A DNA stretch of 64,000 nt from Umbelopsis ramanniana AG (taxonomy: Eukaryota > Mucoromycota > Umbelopsidomycetes > Umbelopsidales > Umbelopsidaceae), in contig NW_026252107.1 of assembly GCF_025399195.1 (NCBI RefSeq), forward strand, positions 264,167 to 328,166, in the 5' to 3' direction. The first letter of the stretch is position 1; each line of letters starts with the position of its first letter. Shown here piece by piece: positions 1 to 10,915 of this stretch. The notes beneath the pieces are model-generated. The model was not told the origin of the DNA, did not search any database, and saw nothing but the letters and a program-made list of their open reading frames with translations. Made by a program: the position numbers and the translations under genes.

Positions 1-128
1 ATGGGTTTGTCCCACAGCATGTTGGTTGAACTGTCGTATCTGTCCGTGAACCGAATTGACATCACCACGAGGGCTTTCATGATATACCCTGCTGGAATCA
101 ATATCAAGAAGAGAACCAATGCTGTCAT
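1..128 (-). CDS. 5' end of a membrane-anchored protein, clipped by the window edge
   Basis: On the minus strand an ATG at 128 opens a frame that runs off the left edge after 42 codons. It begins with MTALVLFLILIPAGY, a strong signal peptide or signal anchor, followed by a basic and polar stretch with IRFTDRYDSS. Function is not recognisable from this much. A second minus-strand frame starting at ATG 312 is also open to the edge (it begins MAVVETPIVARCANVNS), so the true start and frame could be that one. The plus-strand ORF covering 1-264 has neither a hydrophobic nor a domain signature and looks like a shadow. Confidence 0.3.
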   Translation of the reverse strand, partial: MTALVLFLILIPAGYIMKALVVMSIRFTDRYDSSTNMLWDKP

Positions 129-969
129 AACCACTGGCGTAACTGCCGAACATGGAAGCAATGAGTTTTATGATGACTTGAGTCCACTCAAACCTAATAG
201 GATAGGTTTCGCTTACATTTATGGTTGGCGAGGAAGGATACCCATCCTCTTGCTCGTATGTTGAGTTGACGTTTGCACAACGTGCAACGATCGGCGTCTC
301 GACCACGGCCATGTCGAACCAAAGCCTTTCGCCACGATGTTAGGCAACTAGGGTGAACATATTTACTTTGTATAGAAAAAGGTGGCGGAGGTCAACTTTT
401 TAGACGACGGTGTTCAGCGGCGGCATAAGGGAGATTTCAGATGAAAAAGCTTACATCGATCCTTTACAGCTACAAGGTGATATCAATAATTCCTTGTCAT
501 CATCCTCTGATAAACATATTCTACATTGGCGACTGGATTCAAGAGAGTGTTTGGCATTTGGAGAGTCTGTCATGTTGTAATCATGCTTTGACGCAAAGAT
601 GATTGTGCACACGACACTGGAAACTCAGACGGGCTATTTCTGATATGCAATTTTGTCACATGCTGGCATGCGGATAAACATTTTAGTCACTTGAAGACGG
701 CAAAAGACAGAAAGAAAAAAAGAAAAGAAAGAAAGAAAGAAAGCAAAGTTGACAGTAAAACCCTGTTGTTCAAGCTTCGACGTAAAAAAAAAAATAATGG
801 CTATGGAGCTAACGACTGCACACACTTTGGGGCAAAAATGAAAAGACTGGCCAACATTCACATGGAGTGTAGTGTAACAATGATACTGACTGGTTGCAAA
901 TCGCTAAACTAATTTTTGACTCACTTATATCTAGTAATCTACATTAAAAGGTTATCGCGATTTCCCTTA
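129..969. other. Intergenic region with purine-rich tract
   Basis: No convincing gene is seen between the clipped left-edge gene and the stop of the GCFC gene. The region holds a GA-rich tract near 700-745 and a poly-A run near 785. It probably contains the promoter of the left-edge gene and the 3' end of the PAXBP1-like transcript. Confidence 0.5.
697..745. repeat. Purine-rich (GAAA)n-like simple repeat
   Basis: Nearly pure A/G tract made of repeated GAAA and GAAAA units. Small ORFs called across it on both strands are Lys-rich or Phe-rich artefacts of the tract. Confidence 0.7.
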
Positions 970-3962
970 TCACAACAGTAATTCGAGGTCACCATCCCAG
1001 GGGGCAACCAGTTTGTCTAGCATCTTGTCATGGATATCATCAAAAATACTTGAATGTGGATCAGCCAAAGTGATAAGCCTTCTCCAAGGGCGCAAATTTT
1101 TGTACAACTGGTGAATGGTATTCAGTATCTACGGGTAATATAGAGGAATTAAAAAAGAAAATAAACTTACCTTGATCATTCGCTTCAACAGTCGGTTTCT
1201 AGCCTTCTTGCCTGCGTCATCAGGTTCGTCGTGCACATTGATGGCATCAACTAGGTTAAGGTATTGTGTTACCATTCTAGAAAAGTGATCCAAGGCGCTG
1301 GTCGCCAATTCCTAGAAGAGTAGTGAAGGTTGTTAGCCACCGAAGTTGACCTCCGCCATTTGATGTAACATTGACGTTATCGCACCTTGAAAGCCGGTTC
1401 ATGTTCTTCCACATAGTAAGAGACTTGTTCGATAGCATGCTTTGCGCTCTTCATTTGAGCCGCAGAGAATACGTCCAAGTTGGGTATCATATCTTTGATT
1501 TTCTTGCACACTGTCTTTTCAACCACCTTATTCAATATGGTTGAATCCGGATCATCCATCGCATCATCTTCTTGCTCGTTAGCAACTCCATATTCAGATA
1601 TAATGGTATGCCATCTCATGGTATCAAGGTCAACTGGTCGCTAGAGTGAGTGGAGAAGATGGATATTAGCGAGGGCTGAATTTTCGGACTTTTCATAATA
1701 TTGACAGTAACTTACAAGGAAAGGATTCCATGTTATTAGCTCAATGCGAATATAAAACTCAAATGCACCAGGTAAGCTGAGACCACCGTAAGCCTTTGTA
1801 TAATCATCATTAAATTCTGTTTTCCAGCTTTCAAACTTGTTCTTGACAGAGAGGAGGGAAGAAAAGTCATCTTGGACATCCGCTATGATGGCATTGATCT
1901 TGTCTCGCTGTATCTCATCTGAAAGAAAAAAAAAGTCATGAATTTTAGTTCATTCCTATAGCGCATGGGCCTGCTGCCAAAAAATGTCGTCAATTACCAA
2001 GTTCTTCCCGTTCTTCCCGTGCGTACGATTGATCCAACTCGTCATCAGTAGACATGCCAGTGATATCATTCGACGTCTCTCGTAATATGTGTCGAGACGT
2101 ACGTTCTTCTCGCCTTCGCCGTTTAGCAGCCTCTGTATTACGCGAGCTTGAAGACCGACCAAACTCGTCTAGTTGACCGTCATCTTCTGCGCTAGTGAAT
2201 GTAGCAGGCACGTCAGAGAATAGCTCAGCGTCATCCAAATCATCTTGCCATCTTCGGTCTTCCACTGCCTTGGTACGCTGATTCATCAATCCATAAAACT
2301 GACTCTCCACTTTTTCAAGCTCTGGAAACTGCACAACAAAGTCAGTTCGATACTCAATGTTTAGCTTATGATAGCACTGATGACAATGTTACCTTGACAT
2401 CCAAAAATTCGGCAAGGTCGTTGACAAATGCCTTGAGCTCTTGGAAATAATTGTACCGCTTGCTAGTACGTTCCAACTCACTCTCTGTAACCTCACGAGT
2501 AGCTTTCAAGTTTTCAATATCTTTCAGCGTCTGTGTCAATTGTTTGTCGTGGTTCTGCTTCGATTCTTCTAAATTACTCGACACAATAGAGAGACGAGAG
2601 AGAACGTCCGATAAAGATGGTATAGCAGTTTGTTCAGGGACTGAATAAACGAAGAAAGGTTGATGAGAAACTCGTGCGGACCACATTACGGTTATGTACG
2701 ATGTACTTACTTGGTGCAGGTCGGTAATTTCGGTTTATCTCGGATGATTCCGAATCATCAGCCTTCTTCGCGCGAACACCTCCAAATTTGATCATTTCTT
2801 GTTCCCATCTGTCTAGTTCATCCAGCTCAGAATCGTCTTCTTCTGCATCTTCAATCATCTCCCGCACACCGGCTTTTCGACTTGCTTCCTGCTGCTTTTG
2901 AGCTTTCTTTCCAAGCGCCAATTTGTCTCCTACATATTTTTCGTATTCTATGTTCGTATAAGTGAAGCAAATAGATAGATGTTAGCACGCTAAGTCGATA
3001 TCGTCCATAAGAAGGCCGTAGCATAAACTACGATGAAAAGCCATCAAAATTGAACTTACCATCCTCAGCATCATCATCTTCATCTTCTTCACGCACAAGT
3101 CTGGATTGATTCTCGGGTTCCTATTCAAGATCAGTAAATAATTAATCATCGCGCGTTCCAAAAAAGCGGTGCTTTCAATTAACTTACCCCATCATCTAAT
3201 GCAACAAAATCGTCGTCTTGGATTTTTATGCCTTGTCTCATAAGCTCTCTCCTCTTTTTGGCGGCATGAATGGCATTGGCGTCAGGAATGCTTGATCCGC
3301 TACTTAAGCTGGCACCTAGGGTCGAAGGAAATTTGGATGCGACCAATAAGGCGTCATCATCTTGGGCTAAACCAGCATCCACCATTGCCTTTGGCGTTGA
3401 AGGAGTACTGTTTCGAAGTTGTTGTAGCATCTCATTGGTATATGATGGTGTCAGATTGATTTGATTTATATCTTCTGGCGGCTCGAGGCTATTGTAACAT
3501 GATGGAACGTGTCAAAGGACGGCCTTGAAAGCGCATAGATGGACACTGAAACCTGCTTACCTCGGGACATGCAAAGCCCTTTGACCTTCCAGCCGTTTGC
3601 TCGCGTTGCTTTTTTCAATTTTGAAGACTTCGCCATCGCCTTCATCCTATTGCATGTATTAGATCTAGTCGCATAAATGGAAAGGTAGAGTCATGAGCTA
3701 TTTACCTCCTGGTCAAAACTCAGTGCCAGAGACTTTTTGGAAGACGCGGCCTTCTTCTTCTTCAAGGAAGTTCTCTTAACAACGGATTCCTCGATCTCTG
3801 CTGTGCCATTGCCGAAGGCAATGTAAGAGTTAGAAGGCGTTTCTTATTGGTAATGGTTCATAAAAAAGCACATTTTCGAAATATACCTTCAGGCTGCTCG
3901 TCCACGTCCTCTGTTTCAATCTTTCGCCGTATAGCCTTGCCTTTGCCGGCCTTTTTGAACAT
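970..3962 (-). CDS. PAXBP1: PAXBP1/GCFC2-like splicing factor (GC-rich sequence DNA-binding factor family)
   Basis: The spliced minus-strand gene has about ten short introns. It starts at ATG 3962 with MFKKAGKGKAIRRKIETED, the family's N-terminus. It then has acidic and Lys-rich segments, RRELMRQGIKIQDDDFVALDD, a KFGGVR-type segment after DELDRWEQEMIKFG, and a coiled coil (about 2400-2690). The C-terminal GCFC region includes MRWHTIISEYG near 1619. The last exon ends LDKLVAPWDGDLELLL and stops at 972-970. The family acts in the nucleus with spliceosome disassembly and lariat-debranching factors; the older DNA-binding label came from a chimeric clone. The gene faces mL45 across only 140 bases. 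Exon boundaries in the middle are approximate, but the domain order is complete. Confidence 0.85.
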
Positions 3963-4102
3963 GGTGGTGGTAGACGATATGAAGGTTGGGTAACAGTCAC
4001 GAGCGGTCGGATTTTTCAGTACATGAATGGGTGGCGAGTGGCTTTTGACAGTTTTCAAAAAATAATTTACGGCAGGCCCGCCCTGTGGAGAAAGTCAACA
4101 TA
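3963..4102. promoter_or_regulatory. Compact divergent promoter, PAXBP1-like / mL45
   Basis: Only 140 bases separate the two start codons of oppositely transcribed genes, so both promoters must lie here or overlap the first exons. No TATA box is evident, as is usual for housekeeping genes. Confidence 0.5.
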
Positions 4103-5209
4103 ATGAACACATTACGGGCGATACAACGAGTGGCTCCCGCATTAGCATTGCGACAACCTCAAACTGCTACCTACTTAAACCCTGCCTTTGCACTGGGTAT
4201 TCGCGGTTATGCTTCAAAACACAGAGTCACTGAGGGCAAACAAATTCTTGTTCGAGATTACGGCGTCATTGGTATGTACAGTGGTAACTAGCACCTACTT
4301 CTCCCTCCCGAAGCACTCACACTATTACCTTAGCAAACTACGTTCCACCAGAGACGACGCCATCAGTCAGTGACTTTCACAAATGGCGACTTGTCAAGTG
4401 GAGAAATATGAGAAACAGCGTACAAAACATGTTGGGGTAAGGATATCCAAACATTGAAATCAGTTTAATCTTATTCAATGTATGACTATTGACATGATAC
4501 AAATGCTAACATACGGTTATTCGTTTGGGTGTGGCTTTTGCAGAATTGGTCTTATCAAATACAAGTCATTGTACGAAAAGTGGAACTCTGGCAAATTTAT
4601 GTCTGTTGCTGAGGAAACCTACAAGGATATGAACAGCGCTTTTGCACGAGGCGATCGGAACCTTTTGGAAGAGGTTTGCTTGGATGCAATGTATTCAGTA
4701 AGTGTTTTGAGAAAAGGGATTATAAATATGCCGATTTTACTGACTGATGCGATATTCCCTCTCCTCTCGCCTCGAAATAGAATTTAAAGAACCAGCTCAA
4801 AACCCGATCCAACGTCACTTGGGATTGGCAATACCACGGTGAAGTCGAGCCACCAAAGATTGTTTGTGTACGCTGTATGGGCACCAGTGGGTTCAGTAAA
4901 ACAGGATTTTCTGTTGGTCAGGTCACTGTCAGGATGCACACCAAACAGGTAAATAGAGATTTTTCCCCTGCTGCCATGTTTAAATATAACCTCAAACACT
5001 ATGCACCTGGCTTTTTCTTTTTTTTTTACTAACTGAATTTTCGACTTCAGTCGATGGCGGTGTATGATAAGAAGAACCGCCTGATTGCTGGTGACCCTCA
5101 TAAAATCCAAAACGTTCGAGAATACGTTGTCTTCCAGCGGGCATTGACTGACCCTGAGGACGTTTGGAAAATTTATGGCAAAGTGGCTCCTACTGAGCAA
5201 AAATTTTAG
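4103..5209 (+). CDS. Mitochondrial ribosomal protein mL45 / MBA1 (Tim44-like domain)
   Basis: Five exons (4103-4271, 4334-4436, 4544-4697, 4781-4948, 5051-5209) give 250 residues in a closed frame. The N-terminus (MNTLRAIQRVAPALALRQPQ) is an Arg-rich, acid-free mitochondrial presequence. The rest shows the Tim44/mL45 fold: FARGDRNLLEEVCLDAMYS and LKNQLKTRSN, then a beta-rich C-terminal part with TKQSMAVYDKKNRLI and VVFQRALTDPEDVWKIYG. The family docks the mitoribosome to the inner membrane near the Oxa1 insertase, so nascent hydrophobic proteins are inserted co-translationally. The start at 4103 is preferred over an in-frame GTG at 4085 because it begins the presequence with ATG. The family member (mL45 or Mba1) is not resolved by eye. 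Confidence 0.85.
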
Positions 5210-5340
5210 ACATTTTGAGACTTTGGAGCCACCTCTTTTTTACCAGGCGGGAAATCTCCGCCCGATAATAAGAAACTCATCCCAGATACTTCAGTATGGC
5301 TTTGTTTAGAAAACACACTCTCTCTCTCAAAATAAAAGCA

Positions 5341-5349
5341 TATAAAAAG
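5341..5349 (+). promoter_or_regulatory. TATA box upstream of the first surface mucin-like gene
   Basis: TATAAAAAG lies 75 bases before the ATG at 5424, after the mL45 stop, at a good distance for a core promoter with a short leader. Confidence 0.5.
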
Positions 5350-5423
5350 TCTTTTATCAACTCTCTCCCTTTTTTTTCACTTTGCTTCTTTGGATTTTTT
5401 TCTTTTCATTTCAACCTTCTCTC

Positions 5424-7267
5424 ATGCGTCTTCCAGCTTGGCTTTGGATACATGTTGTCTTGTGTCTTGCAGTCCCTGTATTGACCATGCCTGTCGAGGA
5501 TGTCCAGCAGGGTTTGATCAAACGTGCTCCCACAACAAATGGGGCTTCTGCAGATGCCGTTTATAACCCACCACCAGCCAGGTAAGCAAAAATACATGGA
5601 TAAAAGGCAACTTTATCTTTCGTCGTCACTAAGTGTCTAAAGTCCAACATCAACAACCACTACACGCGATTCGACTACCACATCAACTTCCACTCGCCCT
5701 GATCCTCCTTCATCAACAACTCCACCACCTGCATCAACTACAACGACTCCTTCCTCACCGGCATCAACACTTCCATCCACCACAACATCATCATCCACCA
5801 CTACTGCATCATCATCCACAACCAATCCACCGTCATCATCTAGTTCAACTACAGGTAAATGTCATTTTTGACTTAGCCGAAAGCATCACATGTACAATTT
5901 TTTTTTTAAAAGCTCTAACTCTATTTTCTTGACAGATCCAATTTCCCCAACTACAACCACTCCACCTCCAACCACTACTACCACTCCACCACCCACTACA
6001 GTCATATCCTCTACCACATCGCCAGTTACTACTCCACCGCCTACAACAACAACAACAACTACACCACCCGATACAACTGTACCTGGACCGACAACGACTG
6101 TACCATCTACCTCCACGCCACAAACCACTACCACTCCTGTGCAACCAACCACTACGACCACAACGTAAGTCTAATCAAATTTTTGCCTGTGAAGCAATGA
6201 TGACGAATATCTTGACAAACCTAATAGCTCTTCACAAACTACTCCGACTGCGGAAAAAACCACTACAACCACAACCCTACCGACGATCACTTCTAGTCAT
6301 ACACCTATCACGTCAGCAAAATTAACTTCGTTTACTTCCGCAATCGGTACTGGAACCGATGTCACCGTCATAGTATCCACGGCCATGGTCACTATCATGC
6401 CCACGGATCCGTCCTTGTTAAATTCTGATACTGCCCCACCCTCCAGTAATAATAACGCTGCTATCATTGGAGGAGTCGTTGGTGGCATTGGTGGTGCCTT
6501 GCTTATTGGTAAGTAGCTACTCCCATCAGCCTCACGTCCCTAAATGAGACATAATATTTGGTATTGATTCGATTCCCGGTGTTACTTGTTTAGGCGGTTT
6601 AGGCGTTTTCATGTACAAACGTCACAAGGCTCAGAAAGATTTCAACGAAACCTTTTCACCTTACGATGACGATCAAGACATGTCACAATATGGTGGTCCG
6701 GTTACGCAAAGACCCATGGGAGGAGCCAATACCGGTCAACATGAAAGCAGCGACGGAGGATCGTATGGCCAATACCATGGTTCGCCGCCACCTTTAAGCA
6801 ATGTAGTGCAACAGCCCGGCGGCCCCTACAGTACAGGTCAAAATCCTGGCGCCTATGCGCAGTATCCTCAAGGCCAATCGCCTATGGGCAACGTGGTACA
6901 ACACTTGCCAAGCGGAGATATGGGTCAAAACTATGGCAACGCTGTACAGCACTTGCCTGGAGGCGATGTAGGACAAAACTATGGAAACGCAGTCCAACAC
7001 TTGCCTGGTGGCGACGTGGGCCAAGGCTACGGGGGAGGACAATATGGAACGCAATACCCGTTCCTTGTGGCTGGAGGAGATTATCGACACAGCCTCAGTA
7101 CGGGATCTCAAGAGAATGACACTCAATATATGGACAACACTGCTCGCGATTCCCAAAACTGGGGTCAATCACACTATCGCAGCCCGTCTGATGCGTCCTA
7201 TGAGCGAGGCCATGTTCCCGATGAAGCTCCAACCGAAACTTTTGACAAGCCTGATCAGCGAGACTGA
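5424..7267 (+). CDS. Thr/Pro/Ser-rich single-pass plasma-membrane protein (wall-sensor-like)
   Basis: Five exons (5424-5581, 5643-5854, 5936-6164, 6228-6508, 6594-7267) give 517 residues. Order: signal peptide (MRLPAWLWIHVVLCLAVPVLT); a dibasic KR at QGLIKRAPTTN that could be a Kex2 site; about 170 residues of Thr/Pro/Ser repeats likely to be O-mannosylated; one transmembrane helix (AAIIGGVVGGIGGALLIGGL); a basic stop-transfer YKRHKAQK; and a long cytoplasmic tail with a 16-residue Gln/Gly repeat. The layout resembles fungal wall-integrity sensors of the Mid2/Wsc type, but there is no WSC cysteine domain, so sensor function is inference. The next gene, tail to tail, has the same architecture. 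Confidence 0.75.
6887..7030 (+). repeat. Three tandem 48-base coding repeats
   Basis: Three consecutive units at 6887, 6935 and 6983 encode GNVVQHLPSGDMGQNY, GNAVQHLPGGDVGQNY and GNAVQHLPGGDVGQGY in the cytoplasmic tail. The in-frame tandem arrangement suggests recent unequal exchange. Confidence 0.85.
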
Positions 7268-7576
7268 GCCTTGTTTGCCCGAACCCTTCTGTGATATCTT
7301 TATTTTGCATCATTACTGCTGTTAGAAATAGCTTTTTTACCATATGCCTTTTTTCCCCCCATGTTACATAATATATAAGCTCACTATACTATTATATTAG
7401 TCTGTGTACTTTATAAAAAGAAGAAGAAAATAAAGTAAAAACTTTAGGTAAAAATAATTTTTTTTTTTACGCATTTTTGCTTCTGCTTCGTTTGTGGCGT
7501 ATTCAAAAAATTTCAGTGTTTTGAGCCGCGTGTGGTGCATGGAATAGACTTCACGCCAAACAGAGTACTGATCTGC
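7268..7576. other. Convergent intergenic region
   Basis: The 3' ends of the two mucin-like genes meet here. The sequence is AT-rich with several AATAAA-like motifs and T runs. No gene is seen. Confidence 0.6.
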
Positions 7577-9156
7577 TTAATCACTGAACACCTCACGCAT
7601 GAAATCAGATTGTCGAGATCGTCTCTGTTGGCGGTGGAATCGAAGCATGGACAGCCAATCTGAACCACTCGATCGACGATCGCTGCGTACTTCTTCTTCG
7701 CCCGTGCCTGGAAACCCTTCCACTCCAAAACTAGCGGCATACGCACTTTCAGCATCCTCGTCGTCATTTTGTTGTCGTTGCCGACGTTTTCGATAAAACA
7801 GGACCCCGGTGATCAACATCGCTGCCCCAGCTGCAGCTCCTACGATACCGCCAATCAAAGCCGCCGGCGGCCCTGAGTTATTACCATTGTCAACCGCTTG
7901 TAAATTCGCTACCAACGAAGGTGTAACGTACACAGTTGGTATAACCGTCGTTACCAATACCAGTTCTCCATCAGCCAATGTCGAAGTCCGTGTAACCGGT
8001 ATTTGACTGGTGACAGTGATAAGCTCCGTACTAAAATGGGTAATCAGTGATGCTGTGGTTTGTGTAGCTGTTTCTGATGTGATGCTTAGGCTTGTTGATG
8101 TGATTGTCGGCCCTACTGAATCTGTTGTGCTGCTGTTGGGTGTGCTAGCGGGCGGCGGTGGACTGGATGTTGTGGTAGGGTCACTTGTCGTAATTTGAAT
8201 GGGCGTGCTCGACGTGGGAACAGGCATAATGCTACTAGTCGTGGTAGTGGGTGGTGGTTCGCTACTGCTGGTAATAATAACCGAGGTAGTAGTCTCCACT
8301 GTGGACATTGTGCTGGTTGGAGGAGGAGATACAGTTGTAGTGGTCTCGATAGCGCTGGTCGTAGTCACGACCGGACTGGTCACAGAATCCGTCGTGATAG
8401 GACTAGGCGTTGTGGTAACGTCCGATGTAGTGGTCGTATCTAAAGAAGTAGTACTGGTCTTATAAAAGAAGTGAATACGCGGATGTTTGCTATGCCTTCT
8501 GTTTGAAAACGCCTTTGTTGACAAAGCTTGTTTATGGAACTTACTGGAGGAGATGACATGCCTGAACTGGAAGTGTCTGTGGCGGAGGTACCCAAAGTCG
8601 TGGTGGTGGTTGGAGGGTCAGAAGAGATCGGTGGAGTGGAAGAAGGCGAGGCTGTAGTTGTAGGTGGCGACGGAGTTTCGCTAGGGGTGGTTGAAATTGG
8701 TGATGTATTTTCCGTAGTCGCCGAGCTCATCACTGTACTTGTCTCTGTTGGCGATGCCGTTGTCGATTGCTCGGTCGTAGTTGTCTGTATAACACTGGTT
8801 GTCGTGGTCGTCGCCTCGGTTGGTGTAGTAGAGGGAGCCGAGGTGGTCGTCAACTCAGCTGAAGACGTAGTCGTGGTAGTAGCCAGTGTGGTGGTTTGGC
8901 TCGGTAAATCGGTAGTTGTTGTAGGATCGGAAGATGACGTGATATCTGTAGGTGTGCGAGAGGCTGTTGTAGGATCTGGCGTTGTCTCGGTAGACAACCT
9001 AGTAGTATCCTCTTCTGTGGTAGTAGTTGTTTTCGGTGACGGGGTAGTGGCTTTAGTGGTAGGGTTGGGTGAAGTGGTCTCGAGTTGGTGTGTGGTTGTG
9101 ACAGGGTCAGGTTTGGTTGGAGTGTTTTCAGTAGAGTGTGCTACCGTCGTTGACAT
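7577..9156 (-). CDS. Second Thr/Ser-rich single-pass surface protein, convergent with the first
   Basis: Two large exons are separated by one intron at about 8460-8545. Order: a very long Thr/Ser/Pro mucin-like ectodomain; a membrane-proximal Val/Thr segment (ELITVTSQIPVTRTSTL); a transmembrane helix (AALIGGIVGAAAGAAMLITG); basic FYRKRRQRQQ; and a short Arg/Asp-rich tail ending DFMREVFSD. The architecture matches the gene at 5424, but the cytoplasmic tail is unrelated. The first in-frame ATG (9156) is not followed by a signal peptide. Upstream in the same frame, 9157-9195 encodes a hydrophobic TIVLFFITLYQHW stretch that lacks an ATG and is preceded by TGA at 9198-9196. The real N-terminus is therefore uncertain. 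Confidence 0.7.
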
Positions 9157-9242
9157 CCAATGTTGGTATAATGTTATAAAAAAAAGTACAATGGTTCAAT
9201 AAGCCATGTTCAAGATATTCAAACTAAAAAAGTTGGTTGGGG

Positions 9243-9250
9243 TTTATATA
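9243..9250 (-). promoter_or_regulatory. TATA box of the second mucin-like gene
   Basis: TATATAAA on the minus strand, about 90 bases upstream of ATG 9156. This implies transcription starting near 9215 and argues that no distant 5' exon supplies the missing start. Confidence 0.45.
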
Positions 9251-9967
9251 CGCAAACAGAGTGAAGTTTCTGCTTCGTGGGGTTGTTTATCAAACTCATC
9301 TATTTTTTTATTGGATGAACTATTTGTTTTGGAGGAAGCTTCGCTACCGCTCTAGTGACGCATATTTTGCTACCAATTTTATCACTAGCAGGCCATTCCA
9401 TCAAACTCTACCTAAAAAGGTTCCACGGATGCCCCGAAGTGCTTAATATCTTGTCATATCAAGCGGACATCTTCAGATTGCTTGGCAGTAAAAATAAACA
9501 TAATATTTGTCACTTTTCTCTTGAAATCTTTATTTGGGGCCCAAGGCGCGATAGAGCGCAATGACCTTGGTAATTTTTCATCCATAACCCCAAAGAAAGA
9601 CATAAAACGTTGGCTTGCTAAGCTAAAAATATATTATTGTTAAAATGTACAAGCGCTATGAAACAAGGTGCCTTAATGCAAATGATAGTTTCATGATTCC
9701 CACTGCATCTGATTATGTTTCAAAAATTCTCAATGTTTAAAAAAAGCAAAAAAGGAGGGAATATGCGATCTCAGTGAGCAAACGACCAAGCGAGATCGGA
9801 TGGGCTGTTTTTTGCGGGTGGCGGTTACCAGATTTCACCCGTGACTGAGAAGTAAGACGTCGACGTCATCAAAATGTTCAAGGTGCAGTGCGATAAATAT
9901 GAAGTTTGTTAGCAAATCTGAATCGCTGGTATCCTGCATCCAATTTCCCCCCACTCTGAAAACTATT
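9251..9967. other. Intergenic region
   Basis: Contains only short ORFs without domain signatures. It holds the upstream region of the mucin-like gene (-) and of NDUFS7 (+). Confidence 0.5.

Positions 9968-10915
<948 letters not shown>

Noticed and set aside
1-264. An 87-codon plus-strand ORF at the left edge
   Set aside because: No domain or signal; the minus strand has a strong signal-anchor start in the same interval, so this looks like its shadow.
5637-6161. Val- and Gly-rich ORFs antisense to the first mucin-like gene
   Set aside because: Antisense reading of Thr/Ser/Pro repeats gives Val/Gly/Trp-rich frames; the plus strand has a signal peptide, helix and consistent introns.
6560-6585. 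GATTCGATTCCCGGTG resembling a tRNA B-box
   Set aside because: Lies inside an intron, with no A-box, no acceptor stem and no T-run at the right distance.
8199-9202. Long Val-rich plus-strand ORFs opposite the second mucin-like gene
   Set aside because: Shadow of the Thr-rich minus-strand coding sequence; composition is low-complexity with no start context.
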